Of a stretch of DNA of 64,000 nt, positions 43,366-55,420 are shown in pieces. How positions within the stretch are numbered: the first letter of the stretch is position 1; each line of letters opens with the position of its first letter. Position numbers and translations under genes: made by a program. The notes beneath the pieces were generated by a model, which searched no databases, had not been told where the DNA came from, and saw nothing but the letters and a program-made list of their open reading frames with translations. Origin of the DNA: Ectobius pallidus (Eukaryota; Arthropoda; Insecta; Blattodea; Ectobiidae); contig CAXKWD010000009.1 in assembly GCA_964059195.1 (NCBI GenBank), forward strand, positions 45,293,160 to 45,357,159. Direction: 5' to 3'.

Positions 43366-45583
43366 TAGGGTTAGGATTTTTAGGTGCGCACCTTTTCTCG
43401 TAGGGTAAAATAAAGCTCTTCGGAAAGATACCACAGTGTGAGATTTTATCTATAGTTGTGAATGGAGACATTTTTGTAGCACCTTTTTCCCCTTTTTTGG
43501 TACCTTTTATCCCTTTTTTCTCAACAGTGCCCATAATCCCCTTTTTTCCCCTTTTTCATATACTGTAGCTTATCAATATTCTTCTAGAGTGCATTTTATC
43601 ATTATAAAGCGTTATGAATGACTTGTGAGTTTCATTCCATTTTACTTTCAGTAAAAGCGGGACTGAAAGCACACCTGCAACAACAGAAAATGATACGTGT
43701 GTGCGTGCAAACCCTCTTTCTCTCACTTTGCCGAAACAAACAGCTCCCTACAATGGAAATGCATATTTCATTCCATCAACAATAATATTGTGTGTGCGCG
43801 CAAATCCTCTTTCACTTTGCCGAAACAAATAGCTTGCTACAATGGAAATGCGTATTTCATTCCATCAAATTATAATTTATTATAAAAAAAAATATTGTGT
43901 ATACGCAAATCCTCTTTCTCTCACTTCCATCTTCTTGACTTCACCAGTCAGTAGTCTGTTGATCGTGAGTGCAAATCTGTGATTAAATGAGTTTATTTTT
44001 GCCATGCCTAAGGTGTCCAGAGCCCGGTTATTTTCTCTGTCTCAGCAAATCAAACAAGATTCCGTAGAAACAGATGGAACTGTAATACAGTGTAGCATTT
44101 GTGATTCAGGAATTTTGTTAGATGAAAAACACCAGCGAGACCGCATCAAACAACACATTTCCACTTCTAAGCATCAAAAGAACAAGACACTTCGGAATGC
44201 GATTGAACAGTGTTCATCGAAAACTCAAAATTTGAAGAAATTCAACATTGATTTATGTGCTGCTCTTACACAAGCGGGAATTCCACTCAATAAGGTAAAC
44301 CATCCGACTTTCAAAGGATTCCTTGAAAAATACACAAAGATGTCAGTGCCTGATGAGAGTACTATAAGAAGAAATTACATGGAGCCTGTTTACCAAGAAA
44401 CCATAAAAACCATCAAGGAGAAAGTGACTGATTGTGATGTGGGAATCATATTGGATGAAACTACAGACTCAATGGAACGATATGTTTTGAACATTTTAGT
44501 TTTTCCCCTATCAGGGGAGAACGTTAAGCCCATGTTGTTTAAAATGTACGAACTGGAGAAAGCCAACGCCAGTACAGTAATGCAATCAATCATGGACTTT
44601 TGTCAAAACCTGTGGCCAAGTGGTATCACATTTGAAAAACTTCTTCTGGTGGTTACAGACCAGGCTCCATACATGGTTTCAGCAATTAACCAATTGAAAC
44701 CTTTGTTCCCTAAGTTAAAGCATGTGACATGCCTAGTCCATGCCCTTCACAGGGTTTGTGAATCCATAAGGAATGAATACGACATTGCAAATAAATACAT
44801 CTCTGCCCTGAAGAAGATTCTACAGAAAGCTCCGAGTCGTGTTGTTGCCTACAAGGAAATCACTGGCCTCCCCCTTCCAAAATTCCCGGTCATTACTCGC
44901 TGGGGATCATGGATTCAGTGTGCTGTTATGTTGTGTGAGAATTTTGACAAGATTAAGGATTTTGTGCTTTCATTGGATCCAGCAGACGCAGGTGCGATTT
45001 CCAAGGCCCAACAACTTCTGCTACAGGAAAAAATACAGAATTTGGAGACAGAATTATTTTGTGTCCATGGTTACAAGTACTTGACTGCAGCTATCAAACA
45101 ATTGGAAGGACAAGGTCTCGAAAAGGAAAAACAATGGGATATTTTCACTTCAGTGAGGGACCAGTTAGAGGGCTTTGCTAAAGACAAACTTGAGTCTAGT
45201 CTTCAGAAAAATCCGGATGTTGAGGAATTTGCCACATGTGTAGAGTTGCCATTCCGAGTGGATACAAAGTTTGCCCCACTGGTTTCTGTGGATATCAAAT
45301 GAAGCTTTAGCATGTACAAAGACATTCTATGTCCTAATAGAAACAGGCTTATTTTTAAAAATGTAGAGATGCTCAATGTCTTGAAGTACAACAGCTTCCT
45401 GTATTTTACTGTTTCTGGTGAGTGATGATTTGATGTGTTTTTTCGCAACTCAATAACTGTTAATTGAGTAATTTTGAATTACTTGAGTAAAATAGCACCT
45501 TTTTGTCCCCTTTTTTACCTTATTTTAGCACCTTTTCCCTTCCTTTTTTCATATAAAATTTGCACCTAAAAATCCTAACCCTG
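43366..45583 (+). mobile_element. hAT transposon, complete ends, 8-bp duplications
   Basis: Inverted ends TAGGGTTAGGATTTTTAGGTGC and CAGGGTTAGGATTTTTAGGTGC (read inward) are flanked by identical GTTATTAC on both sides (43358-43365, 45584-45591). It encodes one transposase with a single stop. Direct tandem copies of GCAAATCCTCTTTC blocks lie near 43705-43920 before the ORF. Confidence 0.93.
44004..45425 (+). pseudogene. hAT transposase (one in-frame stop)
   Basis: From ATG 44004 an N-terminal C-X2-C...H-X5-H finger (CSICDSG ... HISTSKH) binds DNA. Then come the first catalytic Asp in IILDETTDSMERY, the second in LLLVVTDQAPYM, the CLVHALHR motif and the RW helix (VITRWGSW). The frame stops at TGA 45300-45302 but continues in phase for 41 codons with the expected hAT C-terminus (SFSMYKDILCPNRNRL ... 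LNVLKYNSFL) to TGA 45423. One base change, CGA to TGA, would explain it. It is related to CGGBP1/ZBED-like hAT proteins. Confidence 0.9.
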
Positions 45584-45591
45584 GTTATTAC

Positions 45592-46620
45592 ATAATATTT
45601 CCCTAAATCCACATTGGTGATCTCCAATGATTTCGTCTGCATAAGGAGTCAATCTTGACAGAAGTATATTGGACAAAATTTTGTATGATGTTGATAAGAG
45701 AGAAATTCCTTGATAGTACATTCAGCTATCTCCCTTTTTATGGATCGGTATAATAAACAGATTCATTCCATTCCTTTGGCAATTCTTCCTTTCTCCAAAT
45801 CATAAAAATGAGTTTAAGGATCTCTGAGATTAATACATCCCCACCTGCCTTAATTAATTCTGCTAGAATTTTGTCAACGCCTGGAGATTTGTGTTTTTTT
45901 AGTTTACCTATAGCTGTTTCTACTTCTGTTAGAGTTGGTTCAGCAACCAACTGCTCCGCTGTGAATAATTCACTCTCTACTCTTTGGACATCTCCATGTA
46001 TATTTAATACTTGATTAAAGAAATTTTTCCACCTATTCAAAACTTTATTTGGAGTTGCGAGTATAGTGTTATCATTGTCCTGAATTATGATTGTTCTAGG
46101 TTGAAAACTTTTCTTGAACTCGTTTATTCCCTTGTAGAGACCCCTAACATTTTTGTCTTTACTATTTTCCTCTAATTCATTTACTTTGTCTTTGAGATAG
46201 TTTCTTTCCTTTCTTATAATGGTTCTAGAGGTTTCTCGTTTAGCATTGTTGAGGTTTCAGATGGTAGTTTCTTTCGGATTTTGCAACCATTGTAGTTTCA
46301 CCTCCTTTCTTGCATTTACAATTTCATGCACTCATCATCAAACCACGGTTTATTTGGTTTCAGTTCAAGTGTACCTAATTTTTCTTTTGCAGATACTTTA
46401 ATATTGGTTTTAATGCTTTCCAGGTTTTATCGACATTCATATCATCCCTAGCGTTTTCTAGAACTGCAAATCTACTTAACATCTCAACTTGGTAAGCGCT
46501 CATAATTCGGTCATCATCTAGCTTTTCAGATTGAATCTCTCTATATCAGAATTTTGCCTATCCCTTTGTTTAATGCAAGTTTCTCCTGATCATCCGCAAC
46601 TAAGTCAGCATCCGCGAATA
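45592..46620 (-). pseudogene. Non-LTR endonuclease-RT element, upstream part
   Basis: Minus-strand reading begins near 46620 with the linker region (SDIERFNLKKLDDDRIM, KPWFDDECMK after a frameshift near 46385) and goes on to YLKDKVNELEENSKDKNV, NRWKNFFNQVLN, KLKKHKSPGVDKILAELIKAGG and WRKEELPKEWNE. It ends with GISLLSTSYKILSNILLSRL and DHQCGFR. These are the connector and first RT motifs of an RTE-like element. The last ~115 bp are repeated on the other side of the hAT. It is broken by frameshifts. Confidence 0.8.
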
Positions 46621-46624
46621 TTTC

Positions 46625-47186
46625 CATGCATTAGAATTGCATCAAGAGCTGCGTCGATATCTTGTATATTATTACAAAGCTCTTATTGTAGCCCTCTGAA
46701 GATTCGAGTCTTTCACTGGTGAACAAACAACAATAAACACATGCATATTTTCTTTCTACAAGCGACACAATCTGACAAAAAGAAAATACTGATTCTCTAT
46801 GAGGGACTGAGAGAGGAGAGGTTCTCTATGCCTGTGTTATTTCAGCTTTCAATTAGCTGTCAGCCGCACTCCGTGCATGGAGAATTCAGACTTCAGAAAA
46901 CAACCTACACTACAAGGAAATATTGTAATTTCACTTCAGAGACTCGGTTAAGGGAAAAGAGGACACATTTGTACACATGTATGTACAAAAATCATATTTT
47001 TAGCTTGTCTAGTTCCTAATCCATCATCAAATAAATGTTTTCTTGTATTAATATTACAGCAACAGCTGAGTGTGATATGACAGGTACTAAAATCTAATTT
47101 ATTTATCCTGTATATATTATAAAGCTCTTATTGTGGTCCGTCTGAAGAGGCCGAGTCTTTCACTAGTAAATAAACAATAATAACAT
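46625..47186. repeat. Satellite-like repeat, locus B
   Basis: Contains one full unit of about 446 bp between two copies of AGCTCTTATTG (46677 and 47123) and the start of the next unit. It matches locus A at 20560-21170. The unit includes CACTTCAGAGACTCGGTTA and CTAGTTCCTAATCCATCATC. Confidence 0.65.
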
Positions 47187-50100
47187 GTTTATATTATGCT
47201 GTTTAATAGAATGCATCAATGTACTCATTGCAGCTCTAGAGTGTTGCAAATTAATCTGTAAACATTAGATTTGGTATTCGCCCAGGAACCATATGTATTA
47301 GACAACAAAGTGGCAGGGGTACCCCGAAACTACAGAGTGTTCACCCACGGAAATCACAGGAGAAGGGCAGTCATTTTAGTTACAAATCAATTCCTTGACG
47401 CAATGCTGATTAACCAAATATCTGACGAGGACTCTGTAGTCATACAATTAATTCACGACAATTTGAAGGTGTACGCAGCAAGTATGTATTTAGACATAGA
47501 GAGAGATACCAAAATAGATTTTATGAAAGTCAACAATATCCAAACGCTAGCTAATGGAAACGGCCTAATAATTAGTATGGACAGCAATTCCAGGTCTAAA
47601 ACATGGCATGACGTCATCACAAATGCGCGAGGTAAATTAGTTGAAGAATACCTGGCCTCTAGCAACTTACATATATTGAATGAAGAATCTATTCATACGA
47701 CTTTTGAAAATAACAGAGGGAAGAGTAACGTGGACTTGACAATAACTAACAATTTAATGCTACCAAGACTGAATGACTGGGACTGCAGTGGGGAAGAAAG
47801 CTGCTCCGATCATCGCTACATCACTTTCACCCTATCTCATTGCTCAACTGATAACAGGGCTGTTAACTTCCGAGGCCCAAAATTTATCATAAAAGAAGAC
47901 AAACTTGAAGAGTTCAGAAATGCTCTTGTAAGAGAATTCTCCAATAGACACGTTATGGCAAACTCGCAAAGAAATATTTCCATCACAGACTTAGATGAAC
48001 AGCTATCCAATATGGCCAACACTGAAGCAAACATTGAGAAGCTTGTGAGAGAATATACGGAAACAATACAAGTGGCATGCAAAAAATGTTTTAAAACTAG
48101 TAAACCATCTGGGAGATCTATCCAAAAGAAAACGGTCCCTTGGTGGTCCGACGAATTAACTATTCTACGCAAAAGAACTAATGCACTAAGAAGACGCTAT
48201 CAGAAAACTCGAAATGATAAGAACCTCAGAGAACAAAGGATGAATGCTTATAATGAGGAGAAGAGAAAATACGAGAGAGCTATTAAACACGCAAAAATTA
48301 ATTCTTGGAAAGCATATTGCAGTCTAACCCCGAACAACAACCCATGGAATGCAGTGTACCGCTTTTCATCTGGAAAAATAAAGAAAACAACACAACTGAC
48401 TACTCTAAAGAAACCTGATGGCTCCGTAACTTCGCACATGTACGAAACGCTAAACTACATGTTAGATTATTTTGTAACTGAAGACAAGGAGAGTGAAGAC
48501 AGTGATTATCATATATCAATTAGAGAAATTACCCGACAACCTATAGATACTACTGATGATAGAGACTTCACACCACAAGAAATCAAAGGAATCCTCACAA
48601 GAATGGATCCAAAGAAAGCAACAGGGAAAGATGGAATCAATAGTACAATTCTACTCCAAGTTTTTGGATTGTTTCCAAGGTACACGACGACCATCTATAA
48701 TTCGTGTCTTCGACATAGCCATTTTCCACAGCAATGGAAGGAAGCACTACTCATACCAATCATTAAACCCGGAAAAGACACCAGTCCAGATCCATCAAAA
48801 TTTCGCCCAATAAGTTTAATAAATACTAGTGGGAAAGTACTGGAGAAACTTCTTATAGACAGAATCATGCACCACCTGTATTCTAGAGAACTACTGAATC
48901 AAAATCAATTTGGATTCACGCCAACAAAAAGCACAGTGGATGCCATGATGGCCCTTAAAGAGTATACAAAGCAAAGCCTTAAAGAAAACAAATTCATAAT
49001 CCTAGTTAGTTTGGATGTCCAAGGCGCGTTTGACGCGGCTTGGTGGCCCAGTATTATGTTCGCATTGAGAAATTTCAACTGTCCTCAGAATTTATACAAT
49101 CTTGTAAGGAGCTACTTTAAACAGAGGAGAGCAGCTTTGTGTGTGAACCATATCAAAGTTGAAAAAACTGTATCAAAGGGGTGTCCACAAGGATCATGCT
49201 GTGGACCGGGAATGTGGAACATCCAGTATAATTCCCTGCTAAACCTGGAATTCACCAACCACAGTAAAGTTATAGCATTTGCTGATGATCTGTTAATTAT
49301 GACAAATGGTAAAACTTTGCTTGAAGCCGAAAACTTCGCTAACGTGGAACTAGAGAAGATCTCACACTGGGCGAGAAATAATAAAATCAAATTTAATGAA
49401 CAAAAATCGAAGGTATTGACAATAACAAAGAGAAGACGTAATAATAATACAGGAACAAGTGCATTCTTAAACAACAAACTTCTGGAACAAGTGAACACAA
49501 TGAAGTATCTGGGAATTGTGCTGGATGAAAAGTTCAACTTCGGAGCTCACATTCAGCATGTAGCGGACAGAAGCACAAAACTTATCAACGCTCTATCTAA
49601 ATCAGCAAAACTCGACTGGGGACTGAATCATGGAGCTCTAAGAACGATCTATAGAGGTGCAATTCTGCCCTTATTGTCATACGGGGTTCCAGTTTGGGTT
49701 GAAAGTCTACAGAAAAAACATAATCGTACAAAAATTATAAGGGTCCAGCGATTAATAAATTTGAAAATAGCAAAAGCATTCAGAACAACCTCAACCGAAG
49801 CTCTCTGCACATTAACAGGTCTGACACCCATAATCACCAAATTACAGGAGACAGCCAAAGCTTACAATATCTTAAAAGGAAAAGAAGACATCAACGTTGA
49901 CTTTCCGCTACCAATTAACGAATGGCCTCACCCAGCCAATTTCAGTGGCATAGAGGAAATCGACTCTGCAAAAGAATATGCCGTGGAAATATACACAGAT
50001 GGTAGCAAGTCCGCTGATGGAATTGGCTCAGGAATTGCAATGTATCTCAATGGCCAGATAGCCCAGCAACTACAATATAAATTAGATGACAACTGCTCGA

Positions 50101-50996
50101 ACAACCAGGCGGAACAACTTGCAGTTCTGAAGGCCTTAGAAAGAATACAACAAATGCATCTGACACTTAATACCACTAAAACTCTTGCTCTTTACACAGA
50201 TAGCAAAATAACTCTAGATTTATTAAAAAATATCAGAAATCATAACTACTTAATAGAAAATATCAGGAAGGTACTGAACATTTTGAAAAGCAACCAATGG
50301 ACAGTAGCGATTTCCTGGGTTAAAGCTCACACCGGAATACACGGAAACGAATTAGCAGACCATCTTGCCAAACAAGCTGCCAGAAGCAACGAACAAGTAT
50401 CCTACGATAAGATGCCAAAGACTTTAGTACTGAAGACATTACGTAAAGACAGCTTGAGGAGCTGGGAAAGAGAATGGCGAGCAACACACAATGGAGCCGA
50501 AACAAGAAAGTACTTTCCAAGCATCGTAGAGAGATTATCGATGAAAATCCCAATCACATCGAATCTCACGACCATGCTAACAGGACATGGAAGAATAAGA
50601 GCCTATTTCCACAGATTCCAAATAACACCAGATGCAACTTGCCCCTGTAATGGAGGAGACCAAACTGTCGATCATATTCTACTTGAGTGCTCAAAACACG
50701 ATATAGGAAGACAAACATTATGCTGAAGCATAATCACTAGAGGAGGAGTTTGGCCACCAGATAAAAGAGACTTAATGAAAAGATTTTTAAAAGACTTCTG
50801 TAAATTTGTGAATATGATTGACTTTACTACTAATACAGTTGTTTAAATTAGAACACAACTAGAGACGAACCAAGCACATATATGTAAATAGTGTAAATAC
50901 TTTAAACTCCGATGTAAACCAGAACATGTAGTGTTACACATTTGTAACGGAGCATGTTGTTAAATAAAGTCTCAAAAAAAGAAAGAAAGAAAAAAA
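47187..50996 (+). mobile_element. EN-RT-RNase H non-LTR retrotransposon
   Basis: Bounded by a perfect 15-bp target duplication AAACAATAATAACAT (47172-47186 and 50997-51011). It ends in an AAAG/A-rich tail after AATAAAGTCTC. It inserted into the satellite-like repeat, which resumes at 50997. The 5' part is short and carries a deletion in the endonuclease. Confidence 0.88.
47271..50846 (+). pseudogene. R1/I-group polyprotein: endonuclease, RT, RNase H, zinc knuckle
   Basis: Domains in order: endonuclease (LVFAQEPY near the start, SDHRYITFTL near residue 185); RT with FRPISLINTSGKVLEKL, LDVQGAFDAAW, SKGCPQGSCCGP and FADD near 668; RNase H with YTDGSKSADG near 908, QAEQLAVLKAL, YTDSK and WVKAHTGIHGNELAD; then a CCHC knuckle (CPCNGGDQTVDHILLEC). 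No ATG starts the frame (the first codon is TTG). Upstream VLQINL, the true endonuclease start, is followed by TAA (47259) and a deletion of about 20 residues. TGA at 50724-50726 precedes a further 40 codons ending at 50846. Otherwise open. Confidence 0.88.
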
Positions 50997-51230
50997 AAAC
51001 AATAATAACATATGCCTGTTTTCTTTCTATATAAAGTAACGTGTTTATTATTACGGTTATCAACAAGGCACACAATTGTATCTGAGTGAGAGAGATGGAA
51101 GTATGTGATGATGAGCGCGGCGAGACGAAGGGGAGACTCTTACTGCTGGCAATACTTCGTTCGCTCTTACACGTAACTGGTGGTGAAGGAAATTGCTTCT
51201 CATTTGCAAAACACTGTAAACTGTATTTCT
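50997..51230. repeat. Satellite-like repeat resumed, with a MITE-like copy
   Basis: AATAATAACATATGCCTGTT onward continues locus B after the retrotransposon. From about 51112 to 51222 (GCGGCGAGACGAAGGGGAGA ... TGGTGGTGAAGGAAATTGCTTC) it resembles the right half of the MITE at 20711-20874. Confidence 0.45.
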
Positions 51231-52436
51231 CTAATTCTCTAGTTACTGATTTAAGCGCCCCAGGCCTATATAAGCTCCTAACATTCCACGTTCAAAAGAT
51301 TTTTACACTCCCTGAGCCAAGTTTCTACAATTAAAATAAAATTGTGGATCAAAAGAGACTATTTGGTGAAAATACAGTTGAAACTTTGACACTTCGTGCT
51401 CCGAAAGCAGTGGAAAATTTGTGGACAGTGAAACTTTGCAACCGTGTTCCCTCTCTACGTTCTTCCCCTCTGCTCACCTTCTCTCATCTCCTTCTCTCGT
51501 CAAGTCATTCTCGCTCCCTTCACTGGCAATACTTTTCCCCTTCCCCTGGCTCCACATGATCTTGATAGCCCACCCGGTCGTCCTTCCTATAGACATTCCG
51601 ATCAAAAGCTGGTTAACAAGAAGACACAATGTCTGCCGTGCCTACTTACTAAATAAATTATCAATCATTCTTGGACTATGTAACCATCATTAGTATACGT
51701 GGATCTGTATGCGTGTGTGATTTGTTAATAGGTGAAGTACCTTACTATGTGAGAACAAAGCTCGGAAGATTTAATCAGCATTAGTACAGTATAATATTGT
51801 CATTTTCTTCTGCAAATTGAGTGTTTGTGGGTTACAAACTTGTTCTGGGTGAATCATCAATGCATTTAAAGCAGAAAAAAGCAAACGTTTATGCATCTAA
51901 AGCCATACTTGTGCCTGACAACAAATTCCTCAGTGTGACTGCTCACATGGGATATTTGTGCAAAGAACATGTACTTAGGATAAGTATCCAGATACAGAAA
52001 TCACGGAAATGGATCTGGAATTTGTATCGAGTATTTGTGTCTGCAACAAATTCCTCAGTGTGAACGTACCATTAGGCTCTCTTATTACTCAATGTCATGT
52101 TGTGACACCCAAGGTGGGAATCTGTTTTCATCTTATGGTGGAAGCTGAAAAAGGTTTTTTATTTTTTTTTAATTTAATGAACTATAAGCCTTAAAAATTA
52201 CAAAATCTATGCCACCATGATGTGTGTTTTAAGTGATTGAAATGGTCACCATTTATCTTTCATATAGTAGCCAGTATGAAAGTTTCAGATTAACTGTAAT
52301 AAATTTAAAATAAAATTAATTTTAAAATAATAAATGAATTTACAGCAGGGGCCTCCATAAGCTTTAGTTCAAGAAACAAATTATTTTAATTCTATTTGTA
52401 GTTTAACTTGAATTTAGTTCATGTAAAATTAATTTA
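51231..52436. other. No gene seen
   Basis: Includes a pyrimidine-rich stretch near 51445-51560 and two copies of CAACAAATTCCTCAGTGTGA (51919 and 52044). Open frames are unconvincing. Confidence 0.35.
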
Positions 52437-52437
52437 T

Positions 52438-52600
52438 TAAGTGCCAGTATGGTACTTTATGAGATTGTGTGTGGGGGACGGAATAATGTCTGTCTGTCTG
52501 ACTGTCTGTCCGTGTGTCTGTACGCACCATAACTCAAATACGTTTTATCGGATTTTCATGAAACTTGGTATACGCATTTGTAAGCTAGTAGAGCTTAGAG
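52438..52600 (+). repeat. AAGTGCCAG repeat family, copy 3 (5' fragment)
   Basis: TAAGTGCCAGTATGGTACTT through GATTTTCATGAAACTTGGT matches the starts of copies 1 and 2, then breaks off. Confidence 0.75.
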
Positions 52601-53926
52601 CCTATTTATTATATTTTTATAGCAAATACTAGTAACGAAGTATTAATACAAATCGCTAGATGGCACTGATGCCAATTACCAGCAATCAGAATTCTTGGCA
52701 CGCTTGTATCTATTTATTTACATTTAGATAAAGAAAATATCTATTATACTCTGTATTGTGATAAACTAAGGAATAGTTTTACATATTTATTCCTGTTACT
52801 ACTAGCTATTATCATTAGATTCAGTAATTAATGTTAATTAGCAACAGAAAGCTGCATTGCCGACATCGAACTGATATCGATAAGTCGAGTGACAGCTCAT
52901 TAACACTTACTTGGCGCTACAGCCAGAATGCATTAGCTTACTTAGAAGCGTCATATCGATTAGTGCAATTGATTATAGAAGCAGCTTTTGAATAGATCGA
53001 TTATTCACCGCATTATAATTATTAAATTTCTCTGTAATTATACATTACAATTATAATGCAAATGCTCACATACCAATCTTTTATGTTACAGAATAATTAC
53101 AGCATGTTATTATCTTTAACTCTGCCTTTATTCTGGATGGAAGCTACGTGAAACTTCTAGAAGAGCCTTCCATAGGATTCTAGAATCTGACTCTTTGTAA
53201 GATGATTATGTGAACGCATTTTGGCCGTTAGACTTTTCTCATTCTCTCACCGATCGTCGCTTCGTAAGGGCACAGCCCCAATTTAGCAAACAGACCACAA
53301 GTCTGAATATATAATAGTACAGTACCTACACAACTACGCAACATGGAACCAGCATTAGCAGCCACTGCTTAATCTACCAGGAGGTGGATATTAGGACATC
53401 ACTAGAACTTCGGGGAGCGTAGCTTGTAGCCATGGAAGGACTCGCTACTGGCCACCGTTCAGGATGATCCACAGCAACATAGAACTTCAGCTTCAATAAC
53501 TGTACATCCCTTAACTACAGTCCGGCTAAATGCAGTCACATTCTCATCAGATGTAATCGACATGCAAGTTAAGTAATTCCAATCCAAACCTTGCATTAAT
53601 TTACAAAAGCCAAGCAAGGCTTAGCATCTTTATGTTATTATAAAGTAATTCTGCATGCATAATTGTAAGGAGTTTTGGCATCCTTGCAGCTCCTCTTTTC
53701 CCCTACGTGCAAGCTAAATATGCTGCTATAGTAAATCTTGAACAATTTATTAAAGACCAAAAATATGGTCTAACATTCTTGCTTGTAACAAAGTAATTTC
53801 GTGTTTATCACGTTAAGAAGTTTTAGCAAATAATTGCAGCTTCTCTTTTCCTACTGACAGACAGATAGTCCAGTCACCAGGTACTTTTGCCTGGAAAAAG
53901 GTCCGAAGTTAATGATTTTTTAGTAT
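52601..53926. other. No gene seen
   Basis: AT-rich DNA left of the Ty3/gypsy insertion. No recognised domain. Confidence 0.4.
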
Positions 53927-53930
53927 GTTG

Positions 53931-54964
53931 TGAAACTGTATATATATATATACATATATATCCATAGGTAATTAATATCATAACTTTAAGAGTACATACT
54001 AAACAATATTATAACAGAATGTTGGAAGAGTTTGCAAGACCAACCCTTTAGCCAGGAGATTGAAATTTACACACTAATCTTTTTAACAATACGAAGTCAC
54101 AAGTAATAACCACTCAAGCGAAACTTCGCATTTCTAAAGATCTCAGCTAGAAGTCCTGAAAGTGGACTTTCCTAAGATGTTCAACTTAGCTAAAGTCACG
54201 AAAGTTGTATATTAGAAAACTGTCACAAACCTAATTGAAATTCTCAGAAATAAGGCAATTGACCTGAGTGGCTTTTCCAGTAGGACGTTCCAAGTCCGTC
54301 TCACTCACACCAAAAGGTGATGACGTGGACAAATGAAAATTCACTTAAAATATTTCAACCAATAATAACTTATTAAGAGTATGGAGAAGGGAGGATAGTT
54401 TACGCCCTTCTGACAGAGCTACAGAGAGACCTAGCTAAAACTAACATAACTTGCTTCATATCCTCCGCCGAGGATACACGGGTATTTTTCTAAGGCTATT
54501 ATGGCAAGATAGCACCTAGGAGTATATCTACATTAAAGTAACAATGTAGTAGATATAATAACTTTTAAACCGAGTGTCTTTTGTATAAGCTGTTTTGTAA
54601 CTTTTATTCTGTGTTCTGTTAAAACTTTCGACGTACTTTGAATTGTTGAATAAATCATCGAAATTCCTTTTAACACTATCAATTAGTATCATTGTGTGAG
54701 AGCATGTATGGAGACGAAATACCTAAATTCCTATTACAGTCAACTTTCAGAGGTATTTTGTCCTATACGAACTGGAACCAGCTAAAACACGCCCGAGATC
54801 TCATGCGATTCCTGGACTACGTCATCTCTACAAGATCAACATCAAAGGTATGGACCAAGGAATATTAACCTTCACATGGACCTTCGATCCTATCCTTTTG
54901 GCGCCCATTAACCGAATTCCATTCAGATGAACGTTTCCCAGCTACCGACCCAGTTTCCGTTACA
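53931..54964 (+). repeat. 5' LTR
   Basis: 1034 bp, TGAAACTGTA ... TTCCGTTACA. AATAAA at 54649-54654 is the likely poly(A) signal, at offset 718. Read by eye it is nearly identical to 62318-63351; I noticed one substitution (ACCGAG here, ACAGAG there, near offset 628). Confidence 0.95.
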
Positions 54965-54966
54965 AA

Positions 54967-54984
54967 TGGCACCCAACATGGTTT
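54967..54984 (+). promoter_or_regulatory. Candidate primer-binding site
   Basis: TGGCACCCAACATGG begins two bases after the LTR, the normal place and TGG start for a tRNA 3'-end primer. A similar block (ACACCCAACGTGG) recurs at 55027-55039. The tRNA was not identified. Confidence 0.55.
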
Positions 54985-55420
54985 TCCTCGAATCCAGTAC
55001 CTCCCTGCAATGATACGGCTTCCATCACAAATAACACCCAACGTGGTTAAAGTCGAAGCCAGGTCTTCTATAATTGAAACTGATTCCAGTACAAATACCA
55101 AGTTACAGAATATATAACAGAATATTACCTAAGCTATACAAGCACTGGTCTTATCGATTTCGCGGGATTACTACACCACAACAGTGCACTGGATTACAGC
55201 ACCAACACGGCAACAGTAACCTGCTACAACATTCAACAACATCAACATCATCACGACCTCGCGGACGACACCATTCCAGGAAGCGGTCCCAGGCCAACTC
55301 ATCTCTACAAGTACATCACCTGCAAAATATTGTAATCGCAGTGAGTCTTAAAATTTGAGTATGAATGTTGCATTTTTTATATGTTATTGTTGTATATAAA
55401 CTTATTGTTATAATTATCAA

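Noticed and set aside
54865..55101. Minus-strand frame in the 5' LTR, also present in the 3' LTR (63252-63548)
   Set aside because: Its presence in both LTRs follows from their identity; no domain, and the two frames diverge right outside the LTR.
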